Source: Papaver somniferum
Lineage: Eukaryota; Streptophyta; Magnoliopsida; Ranunculales; Papaveraceae
Direction of reading: 5' to 3'
DNA length: 64,000 nucleotides
Assembly: GCF_003573695.1 (NCBI RefSeq)
Contig: NW_020621936.1
Location: forward strand, 930,001 to 994,000
This document shows, piece after piece, positions 41,728 through 54,989 of this stretch. Numbering within the stretch: the first letter of the stretch is position 1; the number at the start of each line of letters is the position of its first letter. Below the pieces are notes generated by a model that searched no databases, had not been told where the DNA came from, and saw only the letters and a list, made by a program, of their open reading frames with translations. A program made the translations under genes and the position numbers.

Positions 41728-44700
41728 TGTAGATGGGGAAAAACGATTTGCTGGTTTTTTAAGGAATTGAGGAGACGAACGTACGAAGGAGACTCCTCGA
41801 ATCGAGCGAAATGTTAAATCTCACACAGATGCACCGCTGCAAAGGGGGTGCTTTAGATTCGAGAGATCAATCTGTAGTACTCCGACCTAAATCAAGACAA
41901 TGACCGTTTCAGAGTAAATTCAGTCATAAGAGAGGATGGGTTGATCTGTAGGAGGGAAGCTAAGAAATGTGTGGAATCAATGGTAATCAAAGATTGTGGA
42001 TGTATGAATTCTGAATATGATAAACTCTGAATGATTGAAATTTCTCAATTGAGAGTAGTTGCTCAATTGATGAGTTGATGATCTCGTGTTGTCGATGAGA
42101 CGTGAGATTGATGATACTGTTGATGCTGATGATTTAATCATGATTCAGAGACTTATTTTTATTGCTGGAATTTTAGACACCATAATTTCGTGAAGTGTGA
42201 CAGTTGATGGTATGAAAGAGTGGGGAAATGGAAATCGTGTTTGAGACCAGTTGCTCATCGTGTGATGACTTGGTCAATTTTCCATACACTACTTTGTGAA
42301 CTCCTTCAACTGATTGCACGACTTGCTCACATTCCAACGTGTGTATGAACACACGTGCCGTAGACCGCCAGACCAAAACCCTAAGTGATATCCCCCAAAG
42401 TGACACGATTGACGTCTCGTGGTATGTTAGTCAATTGATGACTTCGTGGTTTGATGGGACGATGAGTCCATGTAGTTGCTGAGTTGAACATGATGTTCTG
42501 AAACTCATGAATTGAACATGTCATGAGACAGAGGTATAGTTCTTATGATGAAGTGAGCGAGTATTGCTCATTAGATGGATCGTTGAATATTGATTTTTGA
42601 ACCAATATTCCTTGGTTTGAGCAAATATTTATCATCAGAGCAAGTGTTGCTCGTCTGATGGATTATTGGCAGCGTACCAAAAATATTAATTAGAATACTG
42701 GTCGTTGAACCGAGCATAATTAATAAAATTAATGACCATGAGGTCGTCGTAAAATTATTAAGGTTGGAATCTGGAATGATGATCCTTGGATTCAGAACCG
42801 TAATTTGATCAATTGATGATCAATTCATGGTTCGTCAGAAGTTTAACCATGGGACGAAGGAGGGAGCGACTACATGGGACCGTGGATCAACCATGTAGTG
42901 TCCATAGGCTCACGTGAGCAAATACAAAGAACTCCTGAAGAGTTGACGATATGTTGGTGAAAGAATGATTAAATGCTGGTTTAATCATTTATTCGAAAAT
43001 GCTCGTCCGAGCCTTAGGTGAGAAAACCTAATTAATTATGACGGAGTGAGGGACCGACCATGGGGTCATGAAACCGGCCCTGGGTAGTCACGTGACCGCC
43101 TGATGATCACTTCATGAAAAACCGAAGTATTTAGAAGAGTCTTGGACCTAATACGTGCAATTATGCAAATTAGGTCAAAACTATGAAACTTGATGAGACC
43201 GGCTTCTGTAAGCCAAAGAGCCAATCTTGGTCGGTCAAGATAGCGTGCTCGTTCCCCCAAGGTGTCCGCGTCTCAGTCCTGGGAATTTTGATATTTTCTG
43301 GCGTGCGATTGAGCATCCATTCGAGAAAATATGCCAAAATTAGGGTTTCGACGAAACTGAGGAAAAACACCATGAGATGATGGAAAATAATTATAAAATA
43401 AGGAATAAGGAGGCGTGGGACCGCCGAGGCCAAGGCATGGTCGGCCGGTCGGGACCACGGCCCCGTGGTGCCATTTTCCTTAATTTTATAATATTTTTGA
43501 TGATTTTATGAAGAATTCATGAATTTTAAGAGATTTGATGAATTTAGGGAGTTTACATGAATTGAAGGAGTTTTCATGAGTTCAAGGAAGCAAAAAATAT
43601 TAAAATAATAAAAACACGGCGTGTGGGACCGTGGGGGCGTGGCCGGCAGGCTAGAGGCCCGGTCCCACGAGTTTTCATAATTTTTTTTATATGTTTTAAG
43701 TATTTTTCATGATTTGAGGGAATTTTTCTTAATTTGAGAGAAATTCCATGAAATCAAGGAATTTGATGAATTCAAGGAAAAATAAAATAAAATAATAAAA
43801 CAAGGGGCGTGTGGGACCGGCTAGGGCATGGCCGGCCGACTAGTGGCCCGGTCCCACAAGTTTTCATAATTTTATTTATTCTTTGATGATTTGTGCAAAA
43901 TACCATGAAACCGAGGAGTTTCCTCGAGACGAAGGAGATTTGATAAAATGAGAGAATTTTCATCAAATCATGAAAAATAATAAAAATGTATTAAAAATAT
44001 AAAACTGGCGTGGGATTGACCACGACACGGTCGGTCGGTCGTGTGTCCGTGCTCCCAGCACCCTGGTCAATATTTTTAATTATTTATTATTTTCTTCCCT
44101 ATTTTGCATAGGTACATCGTTTCGTTGTATTTTGAAATACTCGTTCGTGTGGTGACTGTTAGTGTATCGTCGTTGAATACACCTTCACCATTTGAATCGG
44201 GGCTTACTTAGAGGTAGCTCAAACGCCTGGTTGTTGATTATTTATTACTAATTGTGGAATTCAGTGGAGAATAATTCACAAAACTGAGTAATAAGATGTT
44301 TAATATTAATTCATAAGATCTGCTGAGGATTCGACTACGAATTCAGAATAATAAAGTGAGCATTACCATTCCATGGGATCGTAGATTCGACTATAAAATC
44401 AGAGTAATTAAGATTTATCTATTACCATTTATGAGACCAGTTATGGATTCGATCATGAAATCGGAGTAATGAGATAATATAGTTATTGCTATTCTATGAG
44501 ATCAAGCCGTGGATTCGATCATAGAATCAGAACAATTGTTATTGCCATTCCATGGGACCAGTCGTGGATTCGACCATGGAATAGGAGCAATAATAGATTA
44601 TTCTGGGAATTCAGTAGTGAATGTTAAGACAGAATTAATCTTAATTAGGAATAATTAACTTTGTGGCTCTATACTAGCAGAGCAAGCTTCCTAGGAGCAT

Positions 44701-45051
44701 TAATTATCCCGATATGAGCTTGTCGGTAAGTCATATCCTTATATAGTCAGGGTAAACTCGTTGTTTGTTCCTGAAGACGTTATCGCTCTATACTAGCAGA
44801 GCAAGCTGTTTAGGAGCCGTCCATCTCGTGATACTATATTGAAATAATCACCGTAAGTGTTCAATATTCATGAGATATGCCGTTGTCCAGTCATGAGACT
44901 ACATATCTACATGTACTCTGAGAGAAAGTACTCTCCATTGAGAATTCGATGAGAGACCCGTGTCTCAATACTCACGTCTGATTGCTGGATCAGAGCTTCG
45001 TATAATTATGAGTTTATGATTTTAGCCCTTGTCGAAAATACACCATCTACA
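41728..45051 (-). mobile_element. Tat LTR copy D (5' LTR of composite T)
   Basis: The LTR is 3324 bp, TGTAGATGG...CCATCTACA. It contains the 642-bp segment (41773-42414) also present in B but absent from A and C, four hairpin modules and one 55-bp unit. CTTTC at 45052-45056 is the right target duplication, after which element I's LTR resumes. Confidence 0.93.
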
Positions 45052-46486
45052 CTTTCCTATCGGAGAACTCTCACGATCTCTATCCAATCAATATGATTGT
45101 ACTATTACGATAGAAGATGCAAGATCAGATTACACAACTACGATAAAAGTAGTATCGGTCTGGCTTCACAATCCCAATGAAGTCTTTAAGTCGTTAACCT
45201 GGTTTTAGAAGAAGAAAACCTAAGTTTAAAGGAGAAACGACTCTAGCACGCAAACTAGTATCACACGTAAGGTGTGGGGATTAGTTTTGCACAATAATAG
45301 ATGTCTCCTTTATATAGCCTTTCAAATCAGGGTTTTGCCTTAGTTACAAAGCAATCAGTATTCACCGTTAGATGAATACCTGATTTAGATTCAAGCTAAT
45401 ATTTCTCAACCGTTAGATCGAAAACTTAGCTTGTCATACACAAATGACTGTACGCTTTTAGGTTTGTTAACCGCACCCAAACGTGTACATTGTTGGTTCA
45501 ACAATAGTCTATCCAAAGAGGTTAATCATATGAGCGTTTCATACCAACCATGTTCTTCTTCACCATAACTAGTTCAATTGACTCAAATGAACTAGTTAAG
45601 AGAGTTGTTCAATTGCAAGGAAATCTTATGTAACTACACAAGACACAATTGAAGCAAAGATGATTTGATTCACTCAAATCGGTTCATGAACTTTAATAGA
45701 CACGGTTTGAAATGCATTCCTTAGTCTTTTAAGATTATGTTCAGAAATCAACTTTGGATATATAACCTTCTCCAGTTCGCAGACTAGGTTCGCGGACTTG
45801 GCTCACGCAAGTAGTTTGTCAACTCCAGCAGAAATTCTTGGGTTTGAGAACTTCAGCAGTTCGCAGACTGAGTTCGCGGACTTGGCACTTGCCATACTTA
45901 CGGTTCTTTTGATCAACAAAGTTCGAAAACTTTGGTTCAAGGAATCCATTGGTTATGTAATCTAAACTCTCATTACAATCATTGAAACATTCTTAGAGGA
46001 TGTTATACAGTTGTTACACTATTTCTCGTCAAAGCAATTTTCAAAGTGATTGAAACATTCATGACTTTCGTCACTAGGTAAAGATAAACTTGGTCGAAGC
46101 GAAAAGCTTACCAACACATATTTCGAGATATAGATAGGCGAGGTATACTCGGCTCGAAATACCAAATGTGTATGATCTAGTCTATATATATAGCATACGA
46201 CTTTTGTCTCAAAGAGTAGGAGATAGAATAGATAGACTTTTGAGTGACAGATAAGTTCAAGTCTCCACATACCTTTTTGTCTAGAAGTTCCACCGGTTCC
46301 TTGAGTAGATCTTCTACTTGTATGATGAACCGCCATGAAGTCCTCGAACTCAACTACACTTACTGTCATAGTCCGAGACTTAGCTATAAGAGAATAGAAA
46401 TCAAGACTTATAGTTTTGATCACTAACATTGACAAACATGCTTGAGATAGCAACGCATGCGAGTTTGACCGAGCAGTGCTCTAACA
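45052..46486 (-). mobile_element. Element I 3' LTR, right part
   Basis: It resumes with CTATCGGAGAACTCTCACG, matching 51420 in the intact portion of the 5' LTR, and ends GCTCTAACA at 46486. Joined with 17608-18505 it makes an LTR of about 2.33 kb. Confidence 0.92.
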
Positions 46487-48968
46487 ATCTCCCCCTTTGT
46501 CAATTTTAGTGACAAAACTTTTAATACATATGGAATACAAAAAAGATAATGAAACTTTAGTAGCTCCTATTCCACATGTATAATCTTCAACATTCCTCGA
46601 AATCTTCGTCACTTCCAAGTACTCCAATGATCCCAAAGATTGTAAGTTTAGCATCACCGTTGTTGAAGATCCGTAGCTATAACAATGAGAAAGCATCGGT
46701 TTCGATCATTGTTATACAGTGTCATAGTATTATAACACAGTGTCAAAGTCCAATTGTATCACAACTTCAACAAAAATACTATGGTGATATGTATCACTGC
46801 CCTTTAGTCAATACTCCATCTCACATGAAAACCACTCCCCCTTACAAAATGATCTGAAAACCATATGTATTTGTAGTGTGAACTACATATTAATTCTCCC
46901 CCTTTTTGTGAATAAAATTGGCAAAGGTACAAGAACGGGATCATAATGAAATTTCCGTAAGAGACATTTCATGACTGAGAGAAAGAAACACACATCATCT
47001 TATTTATATGCAATCATATATCCGAAGCTAACAACATTCATCAAGGAGTTTAAAGATACAAGATAACCCCTCTAAAATTCCACAGCCGCACACCCCTCAA
47101 GATATGACCATTAAGCACAAGTTCAAAAGAACTCTCCCTCATTTGATGTCATTCCCGAAAGAACAACAATGAGCGACCTTAATTTCAAGAGAAACGAAGG
47201 ATTTTTATTGGACACCAAAACCATGAGAATGATTTTTATATCCAAAACTCAATCAAATTATTCACAAGTAAACCCATGAATAATTTAATCGGAATACATA
47301 ATCAAATTAACCACAAGAGTGATCAATTTAATTCATTATGCTCAACATAAGTAAACTTACGGAGCAACGACTAAGATAACCATACAAGAGAGTGATTGGC
47401 TTAATCGTTCATATAATCAACACAAGAGAACTTGTGGAGTAATAACTAAATAACCAAGAAGATGATTAATTTAGTTCTAAATGCTCAACATAACGTACCT
47501 TACGGAACAACCAACAAAGCTAATCATGAATAATCAACTTGGTTGTATCGTGCTCAACATAAGATACATTACGGAGCCTCACAGTATTACATAAAATATG
47601 GATCAATAAAGATCAATAATGTGGAGTACACAAGAATTCATTATATCTTCCATCACTATTCGCATAACGACATTCAATAGACATAATCCTTGCAAACAAA
47701 AGATCATAACCTATCTTCCATCAAAGATTGACAATATAGGCATAACTTTTGTATTTGTCAAAAGTCCATTCATTCCTTTATCAATATAAGAATATCGACT
47801 TCCAAAAGACTTTACTTTTGACAAGATATGGGACAATCATAGTTCACAGACGCAAACACACATATCCTATAAACAATTTGCAATATATAAAACCATAAAG
47901 ATTATACTGAAAAAATCATCTTCCAAACTAGTTTAGAATTTAAATCAATAAATCTAAAAACATGAAGATGAAAACGTTGGACATAGCTATGTGTAATAAC
48001 ACTAATGGCAATTCCAAACTCTAGTAACCCTTATCAAAAATAAGAATAATTTCTCATAAGAAGTTTCCTAGGCATCAAGACAAACTCGTAATTCACATAC
48101 AATATGATTTTTCCTTAGAGGGTAGAATCAATCTTTTTCGCCCGGATTTATACCAAGAATAGCTACCAAAGGCGTATAAAAATATTTTCTTAACAAAGAA
48201 GAACATATAAAGTCAAGAACTACCATGCACCATAGTTCACATATGATGATTGTGAATATTCAAGAATTCCATAGCACTGCGTACTACTTTCCATTCTTGA
48301 ACTTCCTTCTTTATGATTCACCAACAACATTCTTGTAAAAGTTACAAATTAGCTTAGAAGAATAGTACTCCAAGAATCCAAGTGCCCAAGTTCAAGAGAA
48401 GTGGAACAAGTGCAGCGAAACGTATCAAAATACTCAAAAACAAGAGTCAGGATAAATACCAATCTTAACTCATCCAAATTCTAAGAGAAAGAGAATGCAA
48501 AAATAATGAGGTCATTCCGAGTTTGGACGAAGAAATTACGGCCAAAACAAGTTTACCGAATATCGACGTCTACAGGCAAGTATGCATATGGGTTTGCAAA
48601 CGAATTTTCATGACTAAAAAAGTTTGCAAACTGGGTTTGCGAACTTAAACCCCTGGATTTTGATTTTAAATGATGGTAAGCATACCTGGTAGGTGTACCA
48701 TGAAGTCCAAACATCCCAAACTACTATTTTCAAACCTAAACGTTTAAGAACCTCAAACACATATCAAGTTAGGTAGAAATGAACGATAAGCAAGGTACAT
48801 AGATTATTATAAACATAAAATTGATCCAGTTTATAGTCATATCTTTTTAGAAGAACCCAATTGAATTCTACAGCCTTAACGAACATAATCTGTGTGCCCC
48901 AACTCTTGTGCTTCCCTCACCGTATACATAGCAGGGAATTTCTTGGTGAGGATGCACTTACAACACAA
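46487..48968 (-). other. Element I 3' non-coding internal region
   Basis: It begins with the polypurine tract complement ATCTCCCCCTTTGTC (46487-46501). No coding capacity is seen. It contains the ~70-bp degenerate repeats (47290-47580) shared with H and the TATGCATA/TTTGCAAAC blocks near 48570-48640 shared with J. Confidence 0.7.
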
Positions 48969-50458
48969 TCAAGTTGTGTTGGGGTGAACAATGTCTTGCT
49001 CACCACAAGTGACCTTTGGATTATCATGAAAGAGATCGCTTTTGGAACCTTTCACATCCAATTCCATTTTTCCAAAAAATTTGTTAAGTTCCAACATCAT
49101 GGATACTGCCTTCTCCATAGACATGGAATTTTCTGGAAGATCATTCTTTTTCACACTCAAAGCATCATTGGCTTTATTTGGTACCCACTTCTTAGTGCGT
49201 TTAGGAACAACCAGAACCTTCTTCCCATCACTCTCTTCAAGAGTTCTCGGAAGAAAATTGGATTGACTATTATTTTGTAAGTTAGTCTTTCTCCAATTGG
49301 GAGCATCAGATCTTGTCTTCGTCTTTACGAAGTTATCCTTTTGATAACCATTACGATTGTGAAAAGGATTCGTATGACATTTATAGGAAATATAGGTTTA
49401 TCACAATACTGATTCCTTTGCCTAAAGGTTGGATAGTTACAACCTATAACGTTAGGAGGATCAGTCTTAACATATGATCTTGGTTTCACAACTTCTTGCG
49501 ATGCCCAAACAAGAACATCATGAAGTTTTTCATTCCTTATACGGAAACGACATCTCCTTTCCAGGTGACCTTTATTCCCGCAATAGTGGCGAACATAAGG
49601 AATGTTCTTACCTCGATCCGTGTGTGCTGACTTGGGAGGTTGATATACTTTGCTCTTTTGAACCTTAACTTCCGGTGAAGGTATTTCACTTTTTCCATCA
49701 GTGGAGACCTTTTGTCGAGAAGAAACACTAGCCTTCACAAATTTTACCTCTTTGCTAATACTTGTAGCATCTATTCCCTTACTACCCAATCCTCGTGTAT
49801 CACGATGATTTTTACTTTCTCCTAGCATAGTGGTTAATTTGCTTGAACTAGTATTGAACTGTTTCAAGTCATCTTCCAACATCTTGACTTTATCAATATC
49901 AGCAGCTAAATCAGCCTCAAAACGTTTTTCTCGAGCGAGAAAAGCGTTTTCTCTGTCATCAAAACTTGCTTCTGGGAGTTAATCCTTCCTTCAATTTCTG
50001 CAATTTTTTTCTTCTAACAAGAAGTATTTTTGATATACACGATCACATTCAAGTGACTTCCTACTCAGGTTTTCCTCGGTATCTTTGAGGACCGATTCGC
50101 AAGTGCGATTATGACCATAAAGACCTCCGTAAATCCTTTTCAATTTCTTGTTTTCTCGACAGAGAGGAGCCAGAAGAGGTGTGACATGAGAAGTTGTAAT
50201 CTTCTTCATTTTCCACGAATCCAAAAACTTAACGTACTCTGAGACTTCCTCATCAACATCTATATCAATATCTGAATCACCTTCATCAGAAAGTTCATCC
50301 AACTGTTCTTCTAGGAGTGTTTCCCAATCAAGAGTTTTTACATCAAGAGAATGTTTAGATATTAACTTAGATGTGACAGTTTTCTCAGGTGAAACGAAGC
50401 TTTCAGAATTATCTGGTGATTTCTGAATTGGTACGTTATTATAGATAGACTCGTCCAT
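48969..50458 (-). pseudogene. Copia-type gag C-terminal half (element I)
   Basis: The ATG at 50458 (MDESIYNN) begins just after the primer site. An acidic stretch (DEGDSDIDIDVDEE) and a coiled coil follow to 49991, then a second piece from 49882 to 49325. The second piece carries a zinc knuckle whose first Cys is replaced by Arg (R-H-Y-C-X4-H-X4-C, residues 98-111). Further decayed sequence runs to 48969 (PKRTKKWVPNK). Coiled coil followed by CX2CX4HX4C is the C-terminal layout of SIRE-type copia gag; the N-terminal capsid part is missing, and so are protease, integrase and RT. Element I is thus non-autonomous. Breaks near 49985 and 49325 separate the pieces. Confidence 0.65.
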
Positions 50459-50508
50459 AATCAGATCGCTACAAACACAGACTTATAAGGTCTTTAATGT
50501 GTTTGCCT

Positions 50509-50520
50509 GCTCTGATACCA
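50509..50520 (-). promoter_or_regulatory. Primer binding site of element I
   Basis: On the minus strand TGGTATCAGAGC lies two bases inside the LTR at 50523, the same initiator tRNA-Met type site as in H. Confidence 0.9.
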
Positions 50521-50522
50521 AT

Positions 50523-52326
50523 TGAAAAACCGGGGGTCTAACAACACCACCCAATATTTCGCTTAGAAATCTGTATGGACTAACTCCGAAACACTTTCGA
50601 GAGAATCAACTAGCAGTCAGACTCAATCTAGGTAAAAGTATCTCAAGGAGTTAATATCTCTCTCTTGTTTTGATTTACTCAAGCTAATAGAAATCAGCGA
50701 GTCCTAATCAAACACAAGGAATAACTTGGACGGTACCAAAGACCAATGTCCAAGGATCAATCAATGATAATCAACAACCAAAGGTTGGATTAATCTAATT
50801 GATGATCTAAACGCACAACCTGTATTATTTCAATTATAAAGATAAACAATATAATGCGGAAACTGAAATAACACAGACACCAGAAATTTTGTTAACGAGG
50901 AAACCGCAGATGCAGAAAAACCCCGGGACCTAGTACAGATTGAATACACATTGTATTAAGCCGCTACAGTCACTAGCCTACTCCAAGCTAACTTCGGACT
51001 GGACTATATTTTAACCCCAATCAGTCTCCCACTGATCCAAGGTACAGTTGTACTCCCTACACCTCTGATCCCAGCAGGATACTGCACTCTTGATTCCCTT
51101 AGCTGATCTCACCCACAACTAAGAGTTGCTGCGACCCAAAATCGCAGGCTTAAATAATAAAAAAATCTATCTCACACAGACAAGTCTATCAAAGGATCAA
51201 TCTGTCTCCCACAGAAAAACCCTAAAAAAATTTGTTCCGTCTTTTGATAATAATCAAGGTGAACAAGAACCAATTGATAATCCAGTCTTATATTCCCGAA
51301 GAACAACCTAGATTAATCAATCACCTCACAACAATCTTAATCGTATGGTAGAGAAACAAGATGTTGCGGAATCACAAACAATGAGACGAAGGTGTTTGTG
51401 ATTACTTTTTATATCTTGCCTATCAGAGAACTCTCACGATCTCTAGTCAATCAATATGATTGTACTATTACGACAGAAGATGCAAGATCAGATCAAACAA
51501 CTACGATAAAAGTAGTATCGGCCTGGCTTCACAATCCCAATGAAGTCTTTAAGTCGTTAACCTGGTTTTAGAAGAAGAAAACCTAAGTTTAAAGGAGAAA
51601 CGACTCTAGCACACAAACTAGTATCACATGTAAGGTGTGGGGATTAGTTTTGCACAATACTAGATGTCTCCTTTATATAGCCTTTCAAATCAGGGTTTTT
51701 CTTTAGTTACAAAGAAATCAATATTCACCGTTAGATGAAAACCTGATTTAGATTCAAGCTAATATTTCTCAACTGTTAGGTCGAAAACTTAGCTTGTCAT
51801 ACATAAATGGCTGTACGCTTCTAGGTTTGTTAACCGCACCCAAACGTGTACATTGTTAGTTCAACAATAGTCTACCCAAAGAGGTTAACCATATGAGCAT
51901 CTCACACCAACCATGTTCTTCTTCACCATAACTAGTTCAATTGACTCAAATGAACTAGTTAAGAGAGTTGTTCAATTGCAAGGAAATCTTATGTAACTAC
52001 ACAAGACAGAATTGAAGCAAAGATGATTTGATTCACTCGAATCGGTTCATGAACTTTTATAGCCACGGTTTGCAAATGCATTCCTTAGTCTTTTAAGATT
52101 AAGTTCAGAAATCATCTTTAGATATATAACCTTCTCAAGTTCGCAGACTAGGTTCGCGGACTTAAGACACCGGATAGAGTTTACAAACTCCAGAAGAAAT
52201 TTTCGGGTTCAAGAACTACGCTGGTTCGCGGACTGGGTTCGCGTACTTGGCTCACGCAAGTAGTTTGTCAACTCCAGCAGAAATTCTCGGGTTTGAGAAC
52301 TTCGGCAGTTCGCGGACTGAGTTCGC
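50523..52326 (-). mobile_element. Element I 5' LTR, left part
   Basis: It starts TGAAAAACCGGGGG and runs to TTCGC (52322-52326), where element G is inserted. The join with 63059 onward rebuilds GAGTTCGCGGACTTGG, as in the intact copy near 45870. The total is about 2.41 kb, matching the H LTR. Confidence 0.92.
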
Positions 52327-53839
52327 TGTTGTGATTTCAGATGGTTGTAGTAATAGTGGTTAAAACGGATTCTTTTCGAACTTGTGAAGGTAACTTTTTT
52401 TTTAGATTTAAATAAATAAATAAATGAAGAAGATTAATTTTTTGATAGTAATGTCAAGATTTTAGAAGGATTAAGGCTCAGGATTCACTACCACTTCAAG
52501 TTGATTGGTTATAAATAATATTTCAGAAATTATTATTAAGCTCTTTTTCTTATTAAATCACTTTTTAATTTAAAAGATGTCCAAATATTAAGTTGTAATC
52601 CTTAAGCATGATTTATCAAAGAATTATTCTAAGCATAAAACATCAAACTGATTCACAACTAATTAAGAAAACCATTTTATCCTTTTTTTTTATATTTATC
52701 CAAGTGAATTAAATAAAGTAAATAATTAAAGAAATTATAAATAAAAATATTACCAATCAAACATGAGTGAATAGATCCTCCATTGCCTCAATCACCAAGA
52801 ATTTAGCCTCTCATCATGTTGGAAAAATACTCAAAAGATTTTATTAATGCTCAAAAGTTGAGTACAAATGATGAAATAAAAAGAAACCGTTTTAAGACTG
52901 TCCTTTGCGACACACAGGAAGCGTAGGGAAGAACGGCACTTCAGAAGTGTTGTAAGCTCGTCGCGGGAAAGGAACTGAGAATTGTCGCAAATATGCGACA
53001 CTAATCAACGACTTTCCGGGACTGTACAATGTTCTTCGTGTTCTTCCTTTGACAGCAGCAGAACTTTTTCTCTGTCGACTCTTCTGGTGATTCTCTCGGC
53101 TCTAAATCTCTCCCGATCCCGTGCTGACCTTTCCCAAACTGTTTTGCCTTGTATTTATAGTGTTTCAGGAACAAAAATCCCCTCATTTATTGCGTATATT
53201 CTCCATTTAATCCGAATATTCCTTGCTTCCCATAATAACGATAATTTCCAATTTTAAGCCCATGCACGCGTTATATTTGATCCTGCACGCTCTAGTTAGC
53301 CTTCTCCACGTCTCAGCACTCTTCCAACGCTAGTAGAACTCCTCCATGCACACAAGAACTTCAATTTTGCTCGTGTTACGGTACACGTGCTCTGTTTTGG
53401 GTGTGTGAATCATCACGCGTTTTCCAGCCAATTCCGATCGAACCCACTGCCCAAAATGTGTTCCTTAACCTATATCATATCTCTCTATCAAATTTCAGCC
53501 ATTGAATCGACCCGTAACCCCTTCATTTTTGTGATCAAACTTCTGCCAGTTGAGAATTTCATTTCCCGCCAAAAAAACAGTTTTCAAACGAAGAAGAAAG
53601 AGTGTCCCCCTATCCTGAACTGGGGTGCGAATAACAGGTGTCCACTGAGGTGCCCCTTAACCGATAGTGAGAGTCTGAATAACAATTGTCCTTCAAGGGT
53701 GCCAAAATCAACTTTTCGAGCCGAATTTTCCAAAAATGTTTATTTCCTAAAAATACATAAAAACACAATATTAGTACAAAAATAGAGTTCCAACAATACA
53801 GACATTGAGGAAAAATTAGACACAAAAATGTGTCTATCA
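52327..53839 (-). mobile_element. Athila element G, 3' LTR
   Basis: The LTR is 1513 bp, TGTTGTGATTTCAG on the plus-strand side to GTGTCTATCA. Compared with 61542-63053 I count roughly 30 substitutions and one length change by eye (about 2%), so G is somewhat older than F. A perfect GACACA-AAAA-TGTGTC hairpin lies near its edge (53822-53835). Confidence 0.95.
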
Positions 53840-54989
53840 AATACCCCCAAACCTATTATTTGCTAGTCCTCGAGCAAATCTAATAAAATGACTACACTTA
53901 GCACGTGCAGCAAGCCGTTAAACCACTAGGTGGCCCTAGTGGCGGAGTGTTTTCTCCGGAGGGTTTACCAGAGGTGTACCCACAAAACCTTTATACTCCA
54001 GACCCTAGCTATATACAACGAACCTTGGAAGGCACTAAAGAATCTCCTTGGTTGGCATACTTATTGACTACAAGAGGAAGTACCTTGATGCGAAATTCCA
54101 ATTGATGTACACGAGTTTGCACTCAAGCATACTAAAATTCATATATAAGTGACAGAGCTCTACTCAGATAGTTGCACTATGGACATCATATTCGGAGTCA
54201 AACTAATCACATGGAAAGATTAAGAGATGGATATAGAAAAACATAGATGGTTTTGATGTTTACTAAGTGAACGGAGTTTCCCATATCTGTCTGAAGGCCT
54301 CCGCCAAAATGAACCTATCCTAATGGATTGAGATACTAGTCTGACTAATATCAACACACTGGCATATACAAGGGAACCAGTGGTCGATAACCTAACTCTA
54401 GGTCAACACAACTAGCATATACAAGGGTACTAGTGGTCGACTTTATTGAATTTATTCTTTTTGGTCAAATGGTCTGGTCTCAATTTTTTTTTATATCTCA
54501 ATCACTCTAATTCACCCTAGCATTGGTAACAACTTGAATCGTGAGCCCCACCTAATCACTTAGAGTACATAGTTTAAAAACAAAATAAAATAAAAATAGA
54601 AGTGAAAAGGACTCAACGAGATATGGTGAAACTATCATGTTATTTCTAACACCTGAGCTCTGTGCTTTTATGAATAGACTCTTTAGATGTTTCCATATAT
54701 TCAGATTGGTTCCTCAACTCCTACAACCAAGATGCTTCCATCCACTTAGATTAGTTAGTGCCATCCTGAATACGCATGAATTTCTAGGCTCTGGAGTTTA
54801 TTTATTGCAACTAAAAGCTAACAAAAAGTTTCTTCCCCATCCCCAAACTTAAATCTAACATTGTCCTCAATGTTTCTAATTAAAGAGCAGTACCAAAAGT
54901 AAAATAACACGAGGAGAAGTTGGAAAGATAGTACCTGGGTGAAGAAAATCAAAAACTAATATACAACATACAACTGCCTCGATGGTCAA
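53840..54989 (-). other. Element G 3' non-coding region with polypurine tract
   Basis: The tract at 53840-53854 reads GGTTTGGGGGTATT on the minus strand. No env-like ORF is seen. A short direct duplication (CATATACAAGGG...AGTGGTCGA) lies at 54363-54440, and a second GTTTGGGGATGGGG tract near 54835-54855. Confidence 0.7.

Noticed and set aside
48861..49280. 139-residue plus-strand open frame
   Set aside because: Lies opposite the decayed gag of element I.
53387..53785. 132- and 152-residue plus-strand open frames in the G LTRs (second at 62541-62999)
   Set aside because: They read against the element in LTR sequence and are kept only because the LTRs are alike.
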